A DNA stretch of 64,000 nt, from contig JAFKJU010000026.1 of assembly GCA_017305935.1 (NCBI GenBank), forward strand, positions 26,058 to 90,057, in the 5' to 3' direction. The stretch comes from Hyphomicrobiales bacterium (lineage in GTDB: Bacteria > Pseudomonadota > Alphaproteobacteria > Rhizobiales > Rhizobiaceae). This document shows, in pieces, positions 34,445 through 44,359 of this stretch. A program made the translations under genes and the position numbers. Below the pieces are notes generated by a model. It did no database searches and was not told the DNA's origin. It was given only the letters and a program-made list of their open reading frames with translations. Position 1 is the first letter of the stretch, and each line of letters begins with the position of its first letter.

Positions 34445-37400
34445 ATGAGCAATGATCCTTTTACCCTCGACATGTTCGGCAACACCGCGCTGACGTCCGG
34501 TCTCGGCCTTGGCCTTGGCATGGGCGCCACGGCCTTTGGCGGGCACGATCCCTTCGCCGCCAACGACGACGAGCCGGATCCGACGCCGCCGGCCCCCGCC
34601 CCGGCTCTGCCGATCGCCGCGGCCCGCAAGCCCGCGCGCAAACAGGGTGCGCGCTGCAATTTCTATCTCGATGATGACGGCCGCGGCCTTGCCGCCGGCT
34701 GGAAGGAGCGCGCGAAGGCAAACGTCGCCGCCATCCTCGTCGCAGGCGAGATCGAGAAGCAAGATCGGCCGGCGATGCGGGAGGAGCAGGAGAAACTTAT
34801 CCGCTTCACCGGCTTTGGCGCCAGTGAACTTGCCAACGGCATGTTCCGCCGGCCGGGCGAGATCGAGTTTCGCGATGGCTGGGAGGATCTCGGCGGCCTG
34901 CTCGAGGCGGCAGTCGACGAGGCCGACTATGCCTCGCTTGCCCGCTGCACCCAGTATGCGCATTTCACGCCTGAATTCATCGTCCGGGCGATCTGGGCGG
35001 GTCTCCAGCGGCTCGGCTGGCGCGGCGGCCGCGTGCTGGAGCCGGGCATCGGCACGGGGCTGTTCCCCGCGCTGATGCCGGAGGCTTATCGCGCCAGCAG
35101 CCATGTCACCGGTATCGAGCTTGATCCGGTCACGGCGCGCATCGTGCGGCTGTTGCAGCCAAAGGCCCGCATCGTCAACGCCGACTTCGCCCGCACCGAT
35201 CTCGGCGTCGTCTATGACCTTGCCGTCGGCAATCCGCCCTTCTCCGACCGCACCGTGCGTTCCGACCACCACTATCGTCCGCTTGGCCTGCGGCTTCACG
35301 ATTACTTCATCGCCCGCGCGATCGATCTCCTAAAGCCCGGCGCGCTGGCCGCCTTCGTCACCAGCAGCGGCACGATGGACAAAGCAGACGCCACCGCGCG
35401 CGAGCACATCGCCAGATCGGCCAACCTGGTCGCGGCCATCCGCTTGCCCGAGGGCAGCTTCCGCCGCGATGCCGGCACGGACACCGTCGTCGACATCCTC
35501 TTTTTCCGCAAGCGCAAGATCGCAGAGCCGGAAGGCGACAATTGCTGGCTCGACGTCGAAGAAGTTCGGGCGGCCACCGAGGACGAAGGCGCCATCCGCG
35601 TGAATCGCTGGTTCGCGAACAATCCGGGCTTCGTTCTCGGCGAGCACGCGCTGACCTCCGGCCCGTTCGGCGAGACTTATACCTGCCAATGGCGCGCTGG
35701 CGAGGATCTGGAAACCGTGCTGAAGGCTACGGTCAGCCTTCTTCCGGAAGGCCTCTATGACGGCGAGCCGACCGAGATCGACCTCGATCTTGAGGAGCAA
35801 CTGGCCGAGATCGTCGATCTGCGGCCTGGGAACGCCAGTGTGCGCGAGGGTAGCTACTTCATCGACAACCGGCAGGGCCTGATGCAGATCGTCGACGGCC
35901 AGCCGGTAGCGATCAAGGTCCGGAAGGGCCGCACCGGCGATGGGCTCTCCGAGAAGCACGCCCGCATCATTCAGAAGCTGATCCCAGTTCGCGACGCAGT
36001 GCGCGAAGTGCTGAAGGCTCAGGAAACCGGCCGGCCGTGGCGCGACCTTCAGGTCCGCCTGCGCATCGCCTGGTCGACCTTCGTCCGTGACTTCGGCCCG
36101 ATCAACCACACCACCGTCATCATCACCGAGGATGCGGAGAGCGGCGAGACGCGCGAAACGCATCGGCAGCCGAACCTTCAGCCCTTCAGGGATGACCCTG
36201 ATTGCTGGCTGGTCGCTTCGATCGAGGACTACGACCTCGACACCGACACGGCCAAGCCCGGCCCGATCTTCACGAAGCGGGTCATCTCGCCCCCTGCCCC
36301 GCCGGTCGTGACCAATGCCGGCGACGCACTCGCCGTCGTTCTCAACGAACGCGGCCGCGTCGATCTCGATCATATCGCCGAGTTGCTGCATAGCGACCGT
36401 GATCAGGTGCTCGACCAACTCGGTGAAACCGTCTTCCAGGATCCGGCCGATGGATCGTGGCAGACGGCCGACGCCTATCTCTCGGGTCCGGTCCGCACCA
36501 AGCTTGCCGCCGCCGAGGCCGCCGCCGCGCTCGATCCGATCTTCGCACGGAACGTGCGCGCGTTGCAGGATGTCCAGCCGGCGCCGCTGCGTCCGTCCGA
36601 CATCACCGCGCGTCTTGGTGCGCCATGGATCCCGGCCGCCGACGTCGTCGCCTTCGTCAAGGAGAAGATGGACGCGGAGATCAAGATCCACCATATGCCG
36701 GAACTCGGCTCCTGGACGGTCGAGGCCCGGCAGCTCGCCTACCGCGCCGCCGGCACATCGGAATGGGGCACCAGCCGCCGACATGCCGGTGAGCTGCTTG
36801 CGGATGCCCTCAACAGCCGGGTGCCGCAGATCTTCGACACCTTCAAGGATGTCGGCGGCGAGCGGCGCGTCCTAAACGTCGTCGATACCGAAGCGGCCCG
36901 CGAAAAGCTGCAGAAGATCAAAAGCGAGTTCGAGCGTTGGGTCTGGACCGATCCCGATCGCACCGACCGCCTGGCCGGCGTCTATAACGAGCGCTTCAAC
37001 AACCTCGCGCCGCGCAAGTTCGACGGTTCCCATCTCCAGCTTCCCGGCGCTTCCGCAGCCTTCACGCTCTATAGCCACCAGAAGCGCGGCATCTGGCGCA
37101 TCATTGCCGATGGTGCCACCTATCTTGCGCACGCCGTCGGCGCCGGCAAAACGATGACCATCGCCGCCGCCATCATGGAGCAGCGCCGTCTCGGTCTGAT
37201 CGCGAAGGCTATGCTGGTCGTTCCCGGCCATTGCCTGGCGCAGGCGGCGCGCGAGTTCCTCGCCCTCTATCCCAATGCCCGCATCCTCGTCGCCGATGAG
37301 ACCAACTTCACCAAGGACAAGCGGGCGCGCTTCCTGTCGCGGGCGGCCACCGCCACCTGGGATGCGATCATCATCACCCACTCGGCTTTCAAGTTCATCG

Positions 37401-39559
37401 GCGTGCCCTCCGCCTTCGAACAGCAGATGATCCAGGACGAGCTGCAGCTGTTCGAAGAGCTGTTGACCAGGGTGGAGCCGGAGGACCGGGTTTCGCGAAA
37501 ACGGCTGGAACGCCTGAAGGAAGGTCTGGAAGAGCGGCTTCAGGCGCTTGCCACCCGCAAGGACGATCTCCTGACCATCTCGGAGATCGGCGTCGACCAG
37601 ATTGTTGTCGACGAGGCGCAGGAATTCCGCAAGCTGTCCTTCGCGACCAACATGAGCACTTTGAAGGGAATCGATCCGAACGGCTCGCAACGCGCCTGGG
37701 ATTTATACGTCAAGTCGCGGTTCATCGAAACCAAAAACCCCGGCCGCGCGCTGGTGCTCGCCTCCGGCACACCGATCACCAACACGCTCGGTGAGATGTT
37801 CTCCGTCCAGCGCCTGCTCGGTCATGAGGCCCTGCACGAACGCGGCCTGCACGAATTTGACGCCTGGGCGTCCTGCTTTGGCGAGACGGTCACGGAGCTC
37901 GAGATCCAACCGTCCGGCAAATATAAGCCGGTCAGCCGCTTTGCGAGTTTTGTCAACGTCCCTGAATTGATCGCGATGTTCCGGGCCTTCGCCGACGTCG
38001 TCATGCCTGCCGACCTTCGCGAATATGTCCGGGTACCGGCAATCTCCACCGGGGGGCGGCAGATCGTCACCGCCAAGCCGACGGCGGCGTTCAAGATGTA
38101 CCAGCAGATCCTCGACGGCCGCATCAAGGCAATCGAGATGCGCGAGGGACCGGCCCAGCCCGGCGACGACATCCTGCTTTCGGTCATCACGGATGGCCGC
38201 CATGCGGCGATCGACCTTCGCCTCGTCATGCCGGCCAACGATAACGAGCCGGACAACAAGCTCAATCTGCTCGTCCAGAATGCTTTCCGTATCTGGCAGG
38301 AGACGGCGGACCAAGTGTTCCTCCGGCCGGACGGCAAGCCTTACGATCTGTCGGGGGCCGCGCAGATGATTTTTTCCGATCTCGGCACCATCAACGTCGA
38401 GAAGACACGCGGTTTCTCCGCCTATCGCTGGATCCGCGATGAGTTGATCCGGCTCGGTGTTCCCGCCGGCGAGATCGCCTATATGCAGGACTACACGAAG
38501 TCGGAGGCCAAGCAGCGGCTGTTCGGAGACGTTCGTGCAGGCCGTGTCCGCTTCCTGATCGGCTCCTCCGAGACGATGGGCACCGGAGTCAACGCCCAAC
38601 TCCGGCTGAAGGCGCTCCATCATCTCGACGTGCCATGGTTGCCGTCGCAGATCGAGCAGCGGGAGGGCCGCATCGTTCGTCAGGGCAACCAGCACGATGT
38701 CGTCGATATCTTCGCTTATGCGACCCAAGGATCGCTCGACGCGAGCATGTGGCAGAACAACGAGCGCAAGGCTCGTTTCATCGCGGCGGCACTTTCCGGC
38801 GATACCTCGATCCGACGCCTCGAAGATCTCGGCGAAGGCCAGGCCAACCAGTTCGCCATCGCTAAGGCAATTGCCTCCGGCGACGAGCGCCTGATGAAGA
38901 AGGCCGGACTGGAAGCCGATACCGCCCGTCTCGAGCGCCTGCGCGCCGCCCATGACGATGACCTGTTCTCCGTTCGCCGGCGGCTGCGAGAAGCAGAACG
39001 CGACATCGAGGTCGCGACGCGCCGGATCGACGAGATCGGCCAAGACATCGCCCGACTGGTGCCGACATCAGGCGAGGCGTTCATGATGACCGTGCTTGGT
39101 GAACAGTATAGTGAGCGCAAGGACGCCGGGCGCGCGGTGATGAAGGAGATCCTCACGCTCGTCCAGCTTCAGCAGGAAGGCGAAGCGTTGCTTGGGTCGA
39201 TCGCCGGTTTCGACGTTGTCTACGAGGGCGAGCGTTTCGGAAAGGGCGGCTATCACTACCGCACCGTCCTGCAACGCACCGGCGCCGATTACGAGATTGA
39301 CCTGCCGGTCACGGTGACGCCGCTCGGCGCAGTCTCCCGTCTCGAACATGCGCTCGGCGATTTCGAGGGCGAGCGGTATCGCCAGCGCCAGCATCTCGAA
39401 GACGCGAGGCGCCGGCTCGCTTCCTACCGCGCGCACGAGACCGGCACCTTTGCCTTCGCTGACGAACTCGCCGCGAAGCGTCGCGAACTGGAGGAGGTCG
39501 AGGAGGCATTGGCCGCGGAAGCCCGCGCCACCGACGAGCCGGTCGCGAAGGCAGCATGA
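34445..39559 (+). CDS. Giant N6-methylase/SF2 helicase, DarB-like antirestriction candidate
   Basis: 1704 residues. The N-terminal methyltransferase has the SAM motif EPGIGTG at 199-205 and the adenine-methylase motif NPPF at 263-266. A middle domain leads to an SF2 helicase with Walker A GAGKT near 899-903, DEAQ at 1056-1059, and motif VI in QIEQREGRIVRQGNQ. A coiled coil closes the protein. This COG4646-like layout is shared by phage P1 DarB, which is packaged to guard DNA from restriction enzymes, and by large plasmid proteins. ATG 34445 follows AAGGAG; the open frame upstream is leader. Antirestriction is inferred. A strong terminator follows. Confidence 0.88.
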   Translation: MSNDPFTLDMFGNTALTSGLGLGLGMGATAFGGHDPFAANDDEPDPTPPAPAPALPIAAARKPARKQGARCNFYLDDDGRGLAAGWKERAKANVAAILVAGEIEKQDRPAMREEQEKLIRFTGFGASELANGMFRRPGEIEFRDGWEDLGGLLEAAVDEADYASLARCTQYAHFTPEFIVRAIWAGLQRLGWRGGRVLEPGIGTGLFPALMPEAYRASSHVTGIELDPVTARIVRLLQPKARIVNADFARTDLGVVYDLAVGNPPFSDRTVRSDHHYRPLGLRLHDYFIARAIDLLKPGALAAFVTSSGTMDKADATAREHIARSANLVAAIRLPEGSFRRDAGTDTVVDILFFRKRKIAEPEGDNCWLDVEEVRAATEDEGAIRVNRWFANNPGFVLGEHALTSGPFGETYTCQWRAGEDLETVLKATVSLLPEGLYDGEPTEIDLDLEEQLAEIVDLRPGNASVREGSYFIDNRQGLMQIVDGQPVAIKVRKGRTGDGLSEKHARIIQKLIPVRDAVREVLKAQETGRPWRDLQVRLRIAWSTFVRDFGPINHTTVIITEDAESGETRETHRQPNLQPFRDDPDCWLVASIEDYDLDTDTAKPGPIFTKRVISPPAPPVVTNAGDALAVVLNERGRVDLDHIAELLHSDRDQVLDQLGETVFQDPADGSWQTADAYLSGPVRTKLAAAEAAAALDPIFARNVRALQDVQPAPLRPSDITARLGAPWIPAADVVAFVKEKMDAEIKIHHMPELGSWTVEARQLAYRAAGTSEWGTSRRHAGELLADALNSRVPQIFDTFKDVGGERRVLNVVDTEAAREKLQKIKSEFERWVWTDPDRTDRLAGVYNERFNNLAPRKFDGSHLQLPGASAAFTLYSHQKRGIWRIIADGATYLAHAVGAGKTMTIAAAIMEQRRLGLIAKAMLVVPGHCLAQAAREFLALYPNARILVADETNFTKDKRARFLSRAATATWDAIIITHSAFKFIGVPSAFEQQMIQDELQLFEELLTRVEPEDRVSRKRLERLKEGLEERLQALATRKDDLLTISEIGVDQIVVDEAQEFRKLSFATNMSTLKGIDPNGSQRAWDLYVKSRFIETKNPGRALVLASGTPITNTLGEMFSVQRLLGHEALHERGLHEFDAWASCFGETVTELEIQPSGKYKPVSRFASFVNVPELIAMFRAFADVVMPADLREYVRVPAISTGGRQIVTAKPTAAFKMYQQILDGRIKAIEMREGPAQPGDDILLSVITDGRHAAIDLRLVMPANDNEPDNKLNLLVQNAFRIWQETADQVFLRPDGKPYDLSGAAQMIFSDLGTINVEKTRGFSAYRWIRDELIRLGVPAGEIAYMQDYTKSEAKQRLFGDVRAGRVRFLIGSSETMGTGVNAQLRLKALHHLDVPWLPSQIEQREGRIVRQGNQHDVVDIFAYATQGSLDASMWQNNERKARFIAAALSGDTSIRRLEDLGEGQANQFAIAKAIASGDERLMKKAGLEADTARLERLRAAHDDDLFSVRRRLREAERDIEVATRRIDEIGQDIARLVPTSGEAFMMTVLGEQYSERKDAGRAVMKEILTLVQLQQEGEALLGSIAGFDVVYEGERFGKGGYHYRTVLQRTGADYEIDLPVTVTPLGAVSRLEHALGDFEGERYRQRQHLEDARRRLASYRAHETGTFAFADELAAKRRELEEVEEALAAEARATDEPVAKAA

Positions 39560-39736
39560 CGTCTGCGATGGTCACGACGACAGCAACGCAGCGGCTGCAT
39601 AGCTGCGTTGCACAATAGATGTTTTCCAACTGGTCAAGAAGCGGGCATTATGCTCGCAGTTGATGCACATGGCGGTTTTCCTCCCAGTGCCGCCGCGTCA
39701 GCTGTTCCCCTCTGGAGGTTCAGATCTCCACACTTC

Positions 39737-39769
39737 AATGGGCCGCGGTTTCGCAGGCCCATTTTTTTT
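39737..39769 (+). terminator. Strong Rho-independent terminator after the methylase-helicase gene
   Basis: AATGGGCC (39737-39744) pairs with GGCCCATT (39756-39763), with an inner GCG/CGC pair, followed by a run of T to 39769. It lies 178 bases after the stop codon; the gap 39560-39736 shows no gene. Confidence 0.9.
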
Positions 39770-39786
39770 GCTCATATCTCGGCGCG

Positions 39787-40296
39787 TTACATGCGCGATG
39801 CGGCCAGCCGCGCCATCTCGACGGTTGCGTCGTATCCGATCCCGTTCGTGGTGATCGTGACGTTATCCGTCCCCTTGAACAGATAGACGGCATAGTAGTC
39901 CGTCTCGTTCCGGCCGAGCTTCAGGCCCCAGGCGCTGTCGCCCACACCGGGCACCTCGACGATCTCCCCCGGCTTGGCCTGCGTTTTCTGCCCTTCGATC
40001 ATCTGGTCGAAATACGCCCGTTCCTGACCGGCCGGCACCCCCTGGTTCTCTCCTGCAAAATACATGACCTGCGCATAGGCGTCCGCCTTGCCGCCCTGCC
40101 AGGAGCAGAGATTGGCGCTGGTCTCGCGGATCGTCGCCGGCGCGCCGATGAACCGCTCCATCTCGGCGGCCGTCACCTTCTGGCAGGCGATCACGTCGGG
40201 GTCGACGCCCCCCGGCTTCTGTGCCGCGCCGTCCGCGGCCCAGGCAGGCGCTGCCATTGCCAGCGCCGATATCGTCATTCCGATGATGGTCCGCAC
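39787..40296 (-). CDS. Secreted or periplasmic protein with signal peptide
   Basis: 169 residues from GTG 40296, which follows GAGGGAGAG. It begins VRTIIGMTISALAMAAPAWA, a clear signal peptide with cleavage after AWA. The mature domain is about 145 residues with two Cys (IACQKV and NLCSWQ), probably one disulfide, and a beta-rich look (YYAVYLFKGTDNVTITTNGI). No family was recognised. It is the only minus-strand gene between 29 and 46 kb, so it is likely an independent insertion. Confidence 0.68.
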   Translation of the reverse strand: MRTIIGMTISALAMAAPAWAADGAAQKPGGVDPDVIACQKVTAAEMERFIGAPATIRETSANLCSWQGGKADAYAQVMYFAGENQGVPAGQERAYFDQMIEGQKTQAKPGEIVEVPGVGDSAWGLKLGRNETDYYAVYLFKGTDNVTITTNGIGYDATVEMARLAASRM

Positions 40297-40643
40297 GCTC
40301 TCTCCCTCGATTCCACTCGTCCGGCGATGATGCTCGCCGTCAATCCGGGCGAGAACATGGTCGGTGGGAAAGGAGGGAGAGGGAAAGGAAAAAGAGAAAC
40401 AGGGGAAAGGAACCCGATCGCAGATCGGTCCTCCCGCCGGCGCTGCGCTCAACCGCCGCCTGCGCATCCCGGCAGCTCGCCCTTCGCAGGGCCGTCGGCC
40501 TCGCTTGTCCTTCGCCGCCGGGACGCTCGCCCGCAGTTGCGACGGTCCGGCCGCCCCGCGGTCCGGGAGGTGTCTTCGGAAAAAAGAAGACACGAGAAGG
40601 ACCGGCAACAGGGCCGCGTCCGTACCCCGGAAAGGAGCATCCC
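40297..40643. other. Leader region of the ParB-like gene
   Basis: 347 bases without a credible gene. A purine-only tract spans about 40370-40411. A perfect 8-bp hairpin, arms GTGTCTTC (40570-40577) and GAAGACAC (40586-40593), lies 50 bases before the start codon. GGAAAGGAG precedes ATG 40644. The rest is GC-rich. Confidence 0.5.
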
Positions 40644-42398
40644 ATGCAAATCGTGAAGGTCGATCCCCGGTCGCTGTTGGACAACCCGAACACGGCCCGC
40701 CGCACGAAGTCGTCTCCCCAGGCCGACGCTCTGATGACCGCGACCATCAAAGCAGTCGGCATCATCCAGCCTCCGATCGTCTTTCGCGGGCCTGGCGGTG
40801 AAAACGGTCTCATGATCGAAAACGGGCACCGCCGCAGGGACGGTGCGATTGCCGCCGGCCTCGCCGAAATCGAGGTGTTGGTCAAGGAAGCCGCCAACGA
40901 CAACGGCGCCATGAACAGCATGGTCGAGAACTACGCGCGCGAAGACCTCAACGCGGTCGACCAGTGGCGTGGTATCGAGCGCCTCGTTGCGGAAGGCTGG
41001 ACCGAGGAAGCGATCGCCATGGCGCTCGCGCTGCCTGTCCGCCAGGTCCGGAAGCTCCGGCTGCTCGCCAACGTCCTGCCCGCGATGCTCGACCAGATGA
41101 CGCTCGGCGATATGCCCAACGAGCAGCAGCTGCGCTTCATCGCGGCGGCGAGCATCGAGGAGCAGGGCGAGGTCTGGAAGGCGAACAAGCCGAAGAAGGG
41201 TGAGCGGGCGCATTGGCCGTACATTTCCAGCGCACTCAACAAGCGTCGCATGTTCGCGCGCGATGCCAGTTTCGGAGACGATCTTGCCGCGGCCTACGGC
41301 ATCGAATGGGTCGAGGACCTGTTCGCGCAAGGCAACGAGGACAACCGCTTCACCACCAATGTCGAGGCGTACCTCGGCGCCCAGCACGAATGGATGACCA
41401 ACAATCTGCCGAAGCGTGGCGCGATCGTCGAGGTCAACACCTGGGGAGATCCGGAACTGCCGAAGAAAGCGGAGCGGATCTACACCAAGCCGCAGAAGTC
41501 GGACCACACCGCCATGTATCTGGACCGCAACGGCCAGGTGCAGACCGTGCATTTCCGGATGCCGGACGAGAAGAAGAAGGCGAAGGTCAAGGCCGGCAAG
41601 TCCGCCGCCGACGCGGGCGGGGCAACCGGAGAGGCTATCGTCTCCAGGCCGCGTCCGAGTGTGACGCAGGATGGTTTCAAGATGATCGGGGCCTTTCGCA
41701 CGGATGCGCTCCGCGAGGCGCTCGGCCGCGCGCCGATCGAAGACGACACGCTGATGGCGCTGCTCATCCTCGCCGTCGCCGGAACCAACGTCACCGTCCA
41801 TTCGCCGTCCCCCGGCGACATGACCGGGACGAGGCGCTTCAACCGGCACGCCGCCCTGTTGCTCGATGGCGACGGCAAGCTGTCGTTCGACAGGGACACG
41901 CTTCGCGTCGCCGCCCGCTCGACGCTGATCGACATGCTGTCGTGCCGCCTCGGGCACACCAACAGCGGCGTGGTATCGCGCATCGCCGGTGATGCGATCG
42001 GCGCGGACGGCTTCTTTGCGAACATGGCCACTGAAGCATTCCTGGATTGCTTGTCGCGGCCGTCACTCGAAGCGTCCTGCGTCGCAGTTTCGGTTCTGCC
42101 GCGACAGCGTGTCCGCGAGACGCGCGCGGCGCTTGTCGAGCACTACAAGGAGGGGCTGTTTGTCCATCCTGCCGCTCTCTTCGCGCCGGACGTCGCCGAC
42201 CTTTCCGATATCCTCAAGGCTCGCGACGCGACGCTGAAGGATGACGAGGGGCCGGAGGACACCCAGAGCGAGGGCGATGGCGTTTCGACCACGCCCGCAG
42301 AGGTGGCCGACGGCGACAAGGTAGAAGCCGGTGGCGACATCCCCGCCGACGAGATCATCATCGAAGGCGACTCCGCCTATTCGATCGCGGCCGAATAG
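40644..42398 (+). CDS. ParB/RepB-like N-terminal nuclease-domain protein
   Basis: 584 residues. The first about 110 form the ParB/Srx fold (MQIVKVDPRSLLDNPNTARR) with the signature GHRRRDGA at 61-68, followed by ENYAREDLNAVDQWRGIERL and a helix-turn-helix (WTEEAIAMALALPVRQVRKL). This is the first two thirds of a ParB. The remaining 400 residues are not those of a partition protein and include an acidic C-terminus. Stand-alone proteins of this shape on plasmids can bind or cut DNA. No parA is next to it, so a role in partition is doubtful. Confidence 0.8.
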   Translation: MQIVKVDPRSLLDNPNTARRTKSSPQADALMTATIKAVGIIQPPIVFRGPGGENGLMIENGHRRRDGAIAAGLAEIEVLVKEAANDNGAMNSMVENYAREDLNAVDQWRGIERLVAEGWTEEAIAMALALPVRQVRKLRLLANVLPAMLDQMTLGDMPNEQQLRFIAAASIEEQGEVWKANKPKKGERAHWPYISSALNKRRMFARDASFGDDLAAAYGIEWVEDLFAQGNEDNRFTTNVEAYLGAQHEWMTNNLPKRGAIVEVNTWGDPELPKKAERIYTKPQKSDHTAMYLDRNGQVQTVHFRMPDEKKKAKVKAGKSAADAGGATGEAIVSRPRPSVTQDGFKMIGAFRTDALREALGRAPIEDDTLMALLILAVAGTNVTVHSPSPGDMTGTRRFNRHAALLLDGDGKLSFDRDTLRVAARSTLIDMLSCRLGHTNSGVVSRIAGDAIGADGFFANMATEAFLDCLSRPSLEASCVAVSVLPRQRVRETRAALVEHYKEGLFVHPAALFAPDVADLSDILKARDATLKDDEGPEDTQSEGDGVSTTPAEVADGDKVEAGGDIPADEIIIEGDSAYSIAAE

Positions 42399-42426
42399 GC
42401 CGCTTCCCTTCTATTCCCGCTCGACA

Positions 42427-42458
42427 CATCCGCCGCCGGCATCGCCCGGCGGCGGATG
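42427..42458 (+). other. Large hairpin between the ParB-like gene and the coupled small-gene operon
   Basis: CATCCGCCGCCGG (42427-42439) pairs perfectly with CCGGCGGCGGATG (42446-42458) around the loop CATCGC. There is no T-run, so it may stabilise RNA or act as a Rho-dependent or weak terminator. Confidence 0.6.
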
Positions 42459-42493
42459 CGTGTTCAGCAACCTCGATCCTGCAGGAGAACGCC

Positions 42494-42943
42494 ATGAATG
42501 CGGACCTGATCATCTCGCTTGCGCCCATCGGCTCCGTCGTCGAATGGTCCGACGGCAATCCCCGTCCCCCAGAACATCACGTTGCGACGCTTTACCGTTG
42601 GAAGCGCAACAACGGCTCCGGCCTTCTCGTCCGCAAGTGCGGTGAGACCGGGCCGGATCACCCCGGCGTCTCGCCTTTCTTCATGCTCCGCTCGGACGGC
42701 GACCTTCGGACGTTTTCCGTTGGTCTCCCGTATCGCTTCCGCATCGCCGAGCGCCCGAAGATCGGCTCGGTGCGGATCTTCGAGAGGGACGCTCCTACCG
42801 CGCTGATGCTCCACCTCGCCGATGAGTGGAACGCCGCTCGCGCCTGGCTCGCCAACAGCACCGGGTTTTCCGATGCGTTCGCAGCCGAGGTCACAGCCGA
42901 CGAGCTGTCGGCCGACCATGTCGAAGGGAGGACGGCGGCATGA
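42494..42943 (+). CDS. Unknown protein, first of five coupled genes
   Basis: 149 residues. GCAGGAG precedes ATG 42494. The sequence has beta-strand character (VATLYRWKRNNGSGLLVRKC) and ends in an acidic helix (AAEVTADELSADHVEG). It has no membrane part and no recognised family. It overlaps the next gene by four bases. It and the next four genes (to 44598) are all joined by ATGA overlaps. Confidence 0.6.
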   Translation: MNADLIISLAPIGSVVEWSDGNPRPPEHHVATLYRWKRNNGSGLLVRKCGETGPDHPGVSPFFMLRSDGDLRTFSVGLPYRFRIAERPKIGSVRIFERDAPTALMLHLADEWNAARAWLANSTGFSDAFAAEVTADELSADHVEGRTAA

Positions 42944-43830
42944 GCACGACCCATGTTCCCGAAGACACACGCTCAGCCCCTGAAATCTTAGGGGTGGAGT
43001 TCGGACGGACGAGCGATGGTTTTCCAGTTGCCCGTCTCGGCGATCTCCTGCTCGCCATGCTGCCGCGCGGCAGCGGTCGCTGGTATCTCGCAAGCGCCTG
43101 GCGTCTCATGCGGCCATTTTCAGAGCTGAAGCGCGAAGAGTTCTACGGGCACGACGGCGACCTTGCCGATGAAGCGGCGTTCCAGGCGCGTGTTCTGGAG
43201 ACGGCCGAGCATCGCCGGGAGCTTGCTGCCCTGCGGCGCCTCCAGACCCGCATGGTCTGCAGCACGCCATGGGGCGCGTCGCACCTCGCCTCGATCTATG
43301 CCGAGGGCATCGTCTCGCACATGACCGCCGGCCATGGCGGTTTCCGGCTCTCGGCCGAGCGAAACGCCAGGGTCATGCCGGCCTTGCGGATCGACTCTGG
43401 ATGGTACGAGGAGGACGACGCCTGGGCGATCGTCGCCCTCACATTCCCCGATCTCTTCACGAGCTACGAGCGGAGGCTCGCGGACCGGACCATGCGGGAC
43501 AAATGGCCCGACGAATGGGAGGCGATCCACGGGCGGACCCTTGAACCGGGCGAGTCGACGGGTAAGGATCGCCGCGACTTCGAGCGCCGGCACGCCGACG
43601 ACTGGATCGTCGTGTCGGCGATTTCCTCCAGCCATCATGCGGGGATGGTCGAGGTGGTGGCCGTTCTTGGCGGCCGGCAGGGCGCCCATGCCATTGAGCG
43701 GCGGTTTCTCGTGCCGACAGCGGAATATCAGGCACACGGCCGCTTCGGCTTCGTCATCGATGAAGGGCGTCACGCTGCCTATGACGGTCCATCGTCGTTC
43801 CTCGGTTGGCGGCCGAGGAAAGCGTCATGA
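42940..43830 (+). CDS. Unknown conserved plasmid protein, second of five coupled genes
   Basis: 296 residues starting in the previous stop (ATGA). A helical stretch is followed by the segment STPWGASHLASIYAEGIVSH, TAGHGGFRLSAERNARVMPA and then SGWYEEDDAWAIVALTFPDL, a pattern typical of plasmid-borne proteins in rhizobia and sphingomonads with a GGF/RLS core. The C-terminal about 70 residues form a separate beta-rich unit. Function unknown. It ends with an ATGA overlap to the coiled-coil gene. Confidence 0.65.
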   Translation: MSTTHVPEDTRSAPEILGVEFGRTSDGFPVARLGDLLLAMLPRGSGRWYLASAWRLMRPFSELKREEFYGHDGDLADEAAFQARVLETAEHRRELAALRRLQTRMVCSTPWGASHLASIYAEGIVSHMTAGHGGFRLSAERNARVMPALRIDSGWYEEDDAWAIVALTFPDLFTSYERRLADRTMRDKWPDEWEAIHGRTLEPGESTGKDRRDFERRHADDWIVVSAISSSHHAGMVEVVAVLGGRQGAHAIERRFLVPTAEYQAHGRFGFVIDEGRHAAYDGPSSFLGWRPRKAS

Positions 43831-44144
43831 GATCAGCACCCGACGGTCGCGCGCTTCTTTGGCGGATGGAGGAGGCGCGCCGGCAGACGCAGCATCAGCT
43901 CGATCTGATCGATCGGCAGATTATCCGCCGGATGACGGCGGTGATCCCGCACCTGCAGCCGCGCCGGAATGCCTACCGGCGCGGCAAGCCGCCAGAGGCT
44001 GGCGCATTCCTTGCGCGTTATCGCGCCAACCTCGCCGCGATCACCGCCGAGCGCCAGCAGGAGATCGATGCGCTGTCGCGCAAGCTCGTTCGGCAGGACC
44101 GGGCGATCGCGCATATGCGCGAACGGCATGGGGCATCGTCATGA
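43827..44144 (+). CDS. Small basic coiled-coil protein, third of five coupled genes
   Basis: 105 residues. Two helical stretches (MEEARRQTQHQLDLIDRQII and ITAERQQEIDALSRKLVRQD) with heptad character flank a basic linker, suggesting a coiled coil that could bind nucleic acid. It begins inside the previous stop codon and ends with another ATGA overlap. No family was recognised. Confidence 0.6.
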   Translation: MRSAPDGRALLWRMEEARRQTQHQLDLIDRQIIRRMTAVIPHLQPRRNAYRRGKPPEAGAFLARYRANLAAITAERQQEIDALSRKLVRQDRAIAHMRERHGASS

Positions 44145-44359
44145 CGCGGCGGTCCAACCCCAAACCCAACCCCGATCACCCGCATGTCGAGCACTGGGAC
44201 GACGAGCGCGGGATCGGCAACGGCATCATCGTGACGCTGCTTCCAGGCCACTTCTTCTACGACGACTGCGGCGTCATGGGTTTCGACACGGTGTGCAAGG
44301 CCCACACTGCCGTTCGCGAGGTCGCGGCGCGCTCCGCGACGGATGGAGGCGAGTCATGA
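44141..44359 (+). CDS. 72-residue protein, fourth of five coupled genes
   Basis: Begins MTRRSNPKPNPDHPHVEHWD, then GIGNGIIVTLLPGHFFYDDC and FDTVCKAHTAVREVA. It has two Cys and several His, so metal binding is possible. The sequence looks like a defined small fold, not an antisense artefact, because the frame is bounded on both sides by ATGA overlaps. Function unknown. Confidence 0.62.
   Translation: MTRRSNPKPNPDHPHVEHWDDERGIGNGIIVTLLPGHFFYDDCGVMGFDTVCKAHTAVREVAARSATDGGES

Noticed and set aside
35330..36784. Open frame of 484 codons opposite the methylase-helicase gene
   Set aside because: Composition is that of an antisense frame, and the sense frame has the SAM and NPPF motifs.
42470..42493. 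Ribosome-binding site hairpin before the gene at 42494
   Set aside because: CCTGCAGG is a palindrome with too small a loop to form a stable stem.
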